From positions 450,035-514,034 of the forward strand of contig JAMXBD010001039.1 in the NCBI GenBank assembly GCA_024138025.1: a DNA stretch of 64,000 bases, written 5' to 3'. A program made the position numbers and the translations under genes. Source of the stretch: Combretum micranthum. Lineage: Eukaryota; Streptophyta; Magnoliopsida; Myrtales; Combretaceae. The notes beneath the pieces were generated by a model, which saw only the letters and a list, made by a program, of their open reading frames with translations, did not search any database and was not told where the DNA came from. Numbering within the stretch: the stretch's first letter is position 1; every line of letters starts with the position of its first letter. This document shows, piece after piece, positions 57,094-64,000 of the stretch.

Positions 57094-59616
57094 TCCTCTC
57101 CCTCCACTTCTTTCACACATCTACTTTTACATAACAAAACTCTACCAAATTCTCTCTACAAAAAATCCTCTCCAATCAACTCTTTCCAACTTTCTTTCCT
57201 CTACACAAAAACCATCTTCCACATATTACTACCACTACCTTTTTCTTTCTTCAACACATACATACCTTCAGGTAAAAATTTCCTACACTTATTTTTTCCA
57301 TGTTATGTAACTTAGCATGACCATGGTGTTGTTTGTTAAAGCTCATATGAGTTATGGAAGCAATAACATGTTCATGTTTTGTTCTTGCACATGCAAAAAA
57401 TTCTCATTATGTTATTTTGTTATTATGATGATATTATGTTATTATGTTGATATTATTGTTATTATGCTCCTAACCCAACCTTGCATATATTATTAAGTAT
57501 ATGTATTTCTTAGAGTCTAAATACTCACTAACTCTTACTAATATTCTCTTATTGTTCTTGTTATTATTATTATTGCTTTTATTATGATTTTTCTTTTCTT
57601 TTGGGACTAGTCTATTCTTATTTTCGAGATACCTTAATGAAATTAAGGTTCCCAATACTTGACCTTATTATTTTGCTTATTATTGCTTATTATATCTTTC
57701 CTATATTATTATGTGATGTTCTAGTCTTTTTCATAACTACATAATCATATGCATGCATCATAATAATGATATTGACTCAACAAAAATAAAGAGGAATTTT
57801 CTTTAATAAAGGAATATGGAATCAAACTCTTTTATTAAATAATTTTATTACTAAATAAAGATTTTGTCATAAAAAACATAGAAAAATTATTTTAATAACT
57901 TCTTTTCAAACTCATCATAAATTTTTTTAAATGTCAATAATGATGATTTTATCAAAGAAATTAACTAAGGAAATAAACACTCTCTTTTTATGATAAGTAA
58001 CATGAAGTTTATTAAAACTTAGTGTTAATAATTCTTTGATATGCAAATTTTCCATAAAAGCTTAATTATAGGATTTTTACTAACTCCATAATAAAAACGA
58101 AGAACTAGACTAGTTTTCAAAGTTAAGATAAAATTAACTCACTAATTTATGAACCCACATAGAGAAATAAAAGTTTACCAACAACTTAAGAAAATAAGTT
58201 TCTAAATGATAAACTCATTTTCAAAGAAATAGGAGAATATAAACATGATAAACTCAAAAACAGTAAATATTATCAACAACTTAATAAAATGTTGAAAAAT
58301 GATTTCCTTCCAAGTAAAGGATTGGTAGAGAACTTAAGAGACCAAGTTTTTAGAAATAAAAATTTATCCTTAAAGATGTTAGGAAATAAAAATATAAGAG
58401 AAAACACTTATTTATAATTTTCAATCAAGACCATTCAAAAGGAAAAAATATATGTACTACAACTCAAATTATTAGAGACTATCAACAACTTAAGAAAAAT
58501 TTTGGAAACTTCATTTTATCACTAGAGGTAAAATTCGTAGATATCCTAAAAGACTAAATTAAGAAAAATTAATGTATCTTAGAAACATTAGAAAATAAAA
58601 TTTATAAGAAAATACTCATCTATAATAACCAAAGAATTTATAGTGTTATTTCAAATCACTTAAAAAGGAAATTGTTAAAATTCAAGTTTTCAACATGATA
58701 AGACAAGTTGTTTTGTGAAAATTAATTATTGAGACAACACCATTAACATTTTGCATACAATATGAGCATATATATATATATATATATATATTCAAAAAAA
58801 ATTTCAATCATATAAATATCTATATTTTTGCTAAAGGATTTTTGGATAAAAAGAAGTTTGGAAAATTATGTTTCAAGGGTTAAGATTTTCATGGTAAATC
58901 TGCACCGATCTATTTCACTACCTAAAAGACTTTCTATGAAAAAAAATAACCTTAGAAATATATAGATCTTTTCGAGTAGATAGAAAATGATATATAATAT
59001 GCAAAATTTCGAGTTAAAATGAGCAAGTTATAATTATTTTAAGTTGGAATTCACTCTATACGAATTTTGGCCAACTTAGTGAAATAGAATTAGTAATTTA
59101 AGTAGAACTTCCAAGAAATACTGATTTTTGGTATTTCTCTTGTATAGGTGATGTGGAGACCGAGTTCCCGTACCTTGAGGATTATTTTGACTAGAAGTTT
59201 CTGCTTAATGCTAAGTGAGTTTATTTCTTACATTTTTGCACTTATGCTTTTGCCTATAAATTAGTGGCATTAGAATTAGAAAAAGATAAAATGAAAAAGA
59301 GCATGTGCTTTACATATATAGTTGAAATTATGATTAAGTATATTGATGCGAGAATTATTTATAACAAGTGTTTAATCTAGTATAAGAATAATTGTCTGGA
59401 AATTTTATGATCACCCAAAAAATACTTAATCATGCCATGAGTACTTAATTAAATTGATTCATGCATACCATCGGATGAGTTCATTACATTCATTACTATA
59501 CTTTTGGTAAGACAAAAGGCATAGTAGTGAGGTCTGTAGAGCCTAAAAGATCTATAAAGCGGCGAACCATCGCCCAGATTAGGTTGTAGTGTATAAACAC
59601 CTTAATAAACTATATT

Positions 59617-59726
59617 TTTGCAGCTAGGTAGTGGCTTGAATAAAAACTACAAGGAAATGAATTATGTCTTTTTTGCAGCTGGGTAGTGGCTTGAGCAAAA
59701 ACTACAATGGAATTGTATTTGTAAAA
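59617..59726 (+). repeat. 55-bp tandem duplication within the solo LTR
   Basis: CAGCTAGGTAGTGGCTTGAA at 59621 recurs as CAGCTGGGTAGTGGCTTGAG at 59676, each followed by AAAAACTACAA and a GGAA(A)T-rich tail. I did not see it in the sister LTR. Confidence 0.75.
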
Positions 59727-60369
59727 ATCGGTCTATACGGCTTGGAACACTTAACCCCAAATGGAATGGTGAATCCATTGAACATATGATTCCTGAAAAA
59801 TCATATGTACTGTATGCTCACGTACTTGTCCATTTCATTTGGTTGTTAAATTAACTTGTTTTGACTATTGATTGTTGGGTGCTTAATTGTGGAAATAATT
59901 CTCACTAAGCACGCGGCTTATACCCTTTTAAATATCTATTGCAGCACTCATACCTTTGGTTGGAGCCCAGGGGATCCTTTACTTAGGTAATTCCTTTGTG
60001 GGGTCAAGAGTTTTTGGATAGAATTCAAGAGTTAGAAGTAGATATGGACTTCCAAGTAAAACTCAAAAATATATTTATTTTGAAAATGGACTCTGATGGA
60101 CTTAGTTATTTTGATGGGGAATGTCCTTTAATGTTTCTAAGGCTCTCTATATTTATGTAACGTTGGTTATATTATTATGATTTACCTTCATAATTGTTGT
60201 TACGTATAACTGCTTAAATGACTTGTTCCAAAGTTTGGTCCTCTATAATCGTGAATGTATGCCTTATACCTGATATCAAGACTTTTGGGATGACTAAGGT
60301 TGTCATACATAAGTCTTAATGTTGAGTGTAGTAGGCTATCATGTTTAGGATACCCTTTGGGGCATGACA

Positions 60370-62200
60370 CTAGTATTCACAAGTTTAACTAAATCACAAC
60401 ATCACAAAAATATAATAAGAAGATAGTATAGGCATCACACACATCATATACATACTTTCATCACAAACCTATATGATTTTTATAACACCCGCATTGTGTG
60501 TTATTACTTATATACGTCTGTGGTTATTTTTATAATAAATATATCATGTTATTCACGTAAAATCGCTTACTGTATGATATATTATACTATATATATATTT
60601 TTTTTCTTTCTTCTTCATTTTTTAAAATTATTTCTCTTTTTTATATTATACAGTACAGACAAGTAAAAAAAATTAAAACTGAACAAATTAATAAATTATG
60701 ATAGAAAACATGGCAAAATAACAAGGACACATCCTACTATGATTGGCTTGGCAAGACTGAAAAGGGACTAAATCTTAGATTAATTTGAGGTTGTGACTTT
60801 AATATGGGTGCTCGAATCCTACAAAAAGAAGAAAGGAGTTATTGGCTCTCTCTCTCTCTAGTTGGTCAAGATGGTTTCAGTAGAGGCTAGGTAAAAGCTT
60901 TATGGTGGGGTTTAGTCTAGTTATGTTGTTGGTTGTCACTCATAGTGGTAGTGAGGTAACATGGTTGTTCGATTGAGGTTTGATGTAGTTAAAGTGATGA
61001 TTGGGATGTTAGACTAATGGAGGCTAGGAGTGATGGAGATGGAGGTCACAGTGGCGTAGTGGTTCGAGTTTGAATGGGTACGATTGTGGCAGGGGTTTGG
61101 ATGGTGAATTAGGTTTTAGGTCTATGACGGTGGTGGTTAAGTGGTTACTCAAGGTGGTCTCCACAAGATTGAATGGTCAAAAGAGAGGTATGAGAGAGGT
61201 CAAGGTTCATCGACTATGGGGTAGTGTTGGTTGTTTTTTGTGGAAGTTGCCATTGAAAAAGGTGAATAGGTAGAGAGGGAATGGGCGAGAGATAGCCCCA
61301 AGGTTTATGACCAAGAGTGAGGGTGCTCCAAGAATAAATAATAGAGAGTTATCAATTTTTTTTCCTTCTAATTCCTTTATGAACATAATATTTTAAACAT
61401 TAGTTACATGACCTTTTTAAATTCAACATTTAGTCGAAATTTGAATGGTTTGACATTAAGAACCATTAGTTGGCTATTCAAATGACCATATTTGATAAAA
61501 GAAAAAAATCACAGAAGTTTTGAGCTCATAATCTTCATCAATAGCGAGTGTGAGTGTTAAGGAAGACGATGCACGTGTGGAACACGTGCGAGTTTTACAA
61601 GGCTCATGATTTGTCCCTTGGCGCATGTAATATATGCACCAAAATAAGTCTCCTCATGCGCCCACTCAAGATCTAAATCAGGGCCACCTATTTATGCCCA
61701 CTCAATACAAACCAAATAAGCTACTTGTGGCTTTTGAAATTTTTGCTAACTTAAAATGTATTTGAGCTATCCCTACCAAGCCCGACACAACTTTAATAAA
61801 GATGGGACAAAAAATCAATGATATCAAGGCCTAAACCGACCTATATACACAGCCCATAGCATTATAAAACCCAAATTGAACTTATATAGAGCCAACTTAT
61901 AAACATACATATTATAATTATCATATTAAACACATACTAAATATTCTATTATTTTTATTTACATATATATTTTTTTTTATTTTCTTCTTTTCTATAATTA
62001 TTAATATTTTTTATTTATATATATTTTAAATATTTTACTTAGAACTTTCCAAGCTTATACACCTATAGGGGTTTTCTTATTTTGTTAACCTAATTAATTT
62101 ATTTTTTTTTAGTTTTCCAAAATTTCATATTCTTTTGTTAATTTTTAATTGATTGATTTTTTTTTTGTGTTCTAATAATTATAATTAATTAGGTTATACT
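60370..62200. other. Spacer, no gene recognised
   Basis: A GT/GG-rich stretch at 60840-61300 gives an open frame (61070-61273) with no recognisable domain. It is T/G-skewed and may be a simple-composition artefact. The first part may belong to the Tat/Ogre-like LTR. (CT)n lies at 60847-60859. Confidence 0.4.
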
Positions 62201-62940
62201 AGGGGTGTTCATGGACCGGTTAACCGGTCCGTAGCCCTATTTTTTGAACCTAACCGTAATTATCGGTTTTTAAAAATCTCTATCCTTAACTGGTCCATTA
62301 TAAACGGTTAACCGCCTTAACGATTAACCGTTTTATTCGATTAATTTATTCAGTTTTCAGTTTTTAACCATTTAACATAATGGTTTCAACAAATCAAATT
62401 GATAATTTCAAAAAACTTTTTTTTAGCCTTTATTATAAAGTTTTTCTTTAAATTATTATATATATTACTAGACCTAAAAAAAAGAAAATGAAATTAAGGA
62501 AAAGGGAAAAAACGAACCTTTGAATGTATCATTATTAATAAAATCAAACTAAATCAATTACCATATTAACTCCATCAATCATAGAATAATAGTATTTTAG
62601 TCGAAATTCAAGGACAATAGTATTTTAATCGAAACTCAAGGAATATTAACATAGGTAAATTATATGTATATGAAAATCATATATATATATATATACAAAA
62701 AAATTAATTATTTGTATATGTAAATTATATATATAATATATTTATAAATACTGAAACGGTTAACCGTTAACCATCGATTTTTTGTGGTTACAAACCGAAA
62801 CCAAAACCGAAAACCAGAAAAAAAAAAAAAAACCGTAATCCTAAACTGAAACCAACGGACCGGTTAACCATATTTTTCGAATTGATTTTACGGTTTCGGT
62901 TCGGTTTCTCAGTTTCATTGGTTTTCTTGCACACCCCTAG
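62201..62940. mobile_element. Non-autonomous hAT-type element, 740 bp
   Basis: It begins AGGGGTGTTCATGG and ends TTGCACACCCCTAG, an imperfect inverted repeat. The exact 8-mer GTTATACT flanks it at 62193-62200 and 62941-62948, as expected for hAT transposition. Subterminal regions carry repeated CGGTTAACCG and ACCGAAACC motifs. No transposase frame is present. Confidence 0.85.
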
Positions 62941-62999
62941 GTTATACTGTTCTTCTTTTTTTCAATTTTTTTTATTTCTTAATATATTTTTGTCTTTTT

Positions 63000-64000
63000 A
63001 AGGGGGCAAAAAATAGGGTGTCGACAAGTATTATATATAGTTGTTACTCGATCACTTAAACTTAATTAATTTATTAAGTCCAAGTATTATAACTTAACAT
63101 ATTCTTATTTTATGATTCTATAGTTTAACTTGAGCATAATTCTTATAGGAGATCTTAAACTTGTATTTGTATACACATATATTATATATATTATTAATTT
63201 TTTTAGAGTAAGGTGAAACAGGGGATCACTAGATCATAGTCGTGATCAAGGTCGTGATTCCCATTCACATGCACAATCACGCTTGTGATTGTGTAAAAAA
63301 CTAAAACACTTGAGACTACTAAATCCCTTATCACGCTCATGATCATAAAAACTTCAACCACTCGAGGCTATCAAGCCCTTCATCATACCTATGATTAACA
63401 AAAATTTAAACATCGAAGACTACTACGCCCTCGATCATGCCTGGGATCAAGTAAACTTCAAACATTCGATGCTAGCAAGTTGTTTATCATGCCCGTGATT
63501 GTGTAAAATTCAAACATCCAAACTACCACACCTTTTATCATGGCCTTGATTAACCAAACCCATACTTATGTCTTCAAAACTTCAAAATTTCACTCTTACT
63601 AAGCACCTATTATGATCTTATTCCAACAAAAACACTTCAACATCATCGTATTTATATATACATACACAAACACATTCACACTCTCCACTTAACTATACAC
63701 AACATCAACTTTAACTAATCAACCAAAGACTATTTTATTTATGATTTAGGTCCTTAAACTATCAATTTCATTGCTTATCTTTGCCTATCTAACATCAACA
63801 TCCTTAATAACTCATATTCAACATTAGCAAACATAAACACTGAAAAAAATTATCTATCTTACAAAATTAACAAAGAAAAAGTAAGTAATAGCTTACTTAA
63901 TTTAGTCTTGAATTGAAAATGGAGATTTGAAGTAAATTTTTAGAGAATATTAGAAGGAAAAGTTGATGAAGAAATGTTTATGTTCCGTTTGAAGAGGATG
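63000..64000 (-). repeat. Part of a Tekay-like LTR on the minus strand, running off the window
   Basis: The reverse complement of the Tekay-like LTR at 33290-33450 matches 63730-63890 (ATGATTTAGG, CTTTGCCTAT, AACATCAA, TTCAACATTA and AAATTAACAA blocks). The LTR start would lie beyond 64000. No coding sequence is present. Confidence 0.65.
63281..63541. repeat. 52-bp minisatellite, 5 units, inside the LTR
   Basis: Units start at 63281, 63335, 63387, 63439 and 63491 (54, 52, 52, 52 and 51 bp). Each has (G)C(T/C)(T/C)(G/A)TGAT, an A-rich core with AAAC(T/A)T, a CGA or CTACTA segment, and a TTATCA(T/C) end. Partial units flank both sides. Confidence 0.82.

Larger units (their letters stand above)
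56374..60369 (+). repeat. Solo LTR, 4.0 kb, Tekay-like, perfect target duplication
   Basis: It starts TGTAAACCCCTAG and ends GGGGCATGACA. The exact 5-mer CTAGT flanks it at 56369-56373 and 60370-60374. A TATA box (ATTATAAATAC, near 57083-57093) is followed by a C/T-rich leader with CTCTCC runs. A (TA)n lies at 58768-58791. The GAAATTTCGAGTTAAAATGAG-like block near 59000 is shared with the other two copies. Frames at 56743-57134 are the pyrimidine-rich leader, not genes. Confidence 0.88.

Noticed and set aside
56793..57134. 113-codon plus frame as a small gene
   Set aside because: It is the pyrimidine-rich leader of a solo LTR. The sister LTRs do not keep the frame.
61070..61273. 67-codon plus frame as a gene
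   Set aside because: It lies in a G/T-skewed region and has no domain or supporting context.
63281..63541. Possible CRISPR-like repeat array
   Set aside because: Units are contiguous without spacers, they diverge, and the setting is a plant LTR.

Overview
This is a eukaryotic, plant-type window. It is AT-rich and has almost no long open frames. It is filled with nested LTR retrotransposons whose primer-binding sites match plant initiator tRNA-Met (TGGTATCAGAGC and variants). I recognise one probable host gene, a BON1-associated-protein-like C2-domain gene near 23 kb, and it is frameshifted as written. The mix of chromoviral Ty3/gypsy, Ty1/copia and Tat/Ogre-like elements with small hAT-type elements fits a flowering plant, most likely a eudicot. 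I cannot name the species. No tRNA or rRNA gene, CRISPR array or prokaryotic feature was seen. Layout from the left. 1-3.8 kb is unassigned AT-rich DNA. 3.8-11.7 kb holds a decayed minus-strand copia element: short LTRs, a PBS and a gag split in two. A complete minus-strand chromovirus (5418-11138) sits in that gag, with paired 576-bp LTRs and a near-perfect 5-bp target duplication. 11.7-18 kb is repeat-rich spacer with a hAT-like element. 18.06-22.62 kb is a decayed plus-strand copia element. 22.95-23.49 kb is the C2-domain gene on the minus strand. 24.4-25.5 kb and 27.06-27.29 kb are small terminal-inverted-repeat elements. 28.82-31.46 kb is an unusual element with 270-bp inverted arms, TG/CA ends and a 5-bp duplication. 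32.6-42.27 kb is a large plus-strand Tekay/Del-type gypsy element with ~3.7-kb LTRs. Its 3' LTR is cut by another large LTR on the minus strand. 45.16-48.09 kb is an internally deleted gypsy element that keeps gag and protease but no RT or integrase. From 48.1 to about 56.4 kb are pieces of a minus-strand Tat/Ogre-like element, interrupted by a solo LTR at 49.53-54.28 kb. A second, ~4.0-kb solo LTR lies at 56.37-60.37 kb. The end of the window has a hAT-type element (62.2-62.94 kb) and part of another Tekay-like LTR carrying a 52-bp tandem repeat. The order of events is partly readable. The chromovirus entered an existing copia gag, the inverted LTR entered the Tekay-like 3' LTR, and the two solo LTRs entered Tat/Ogre-like sequence. 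All coding regions found are broken by stops and frameshifts. In the three elements that still have a pol region, both the protease triad and the RT catalytic box carry lesions. None looks autonomous as written.
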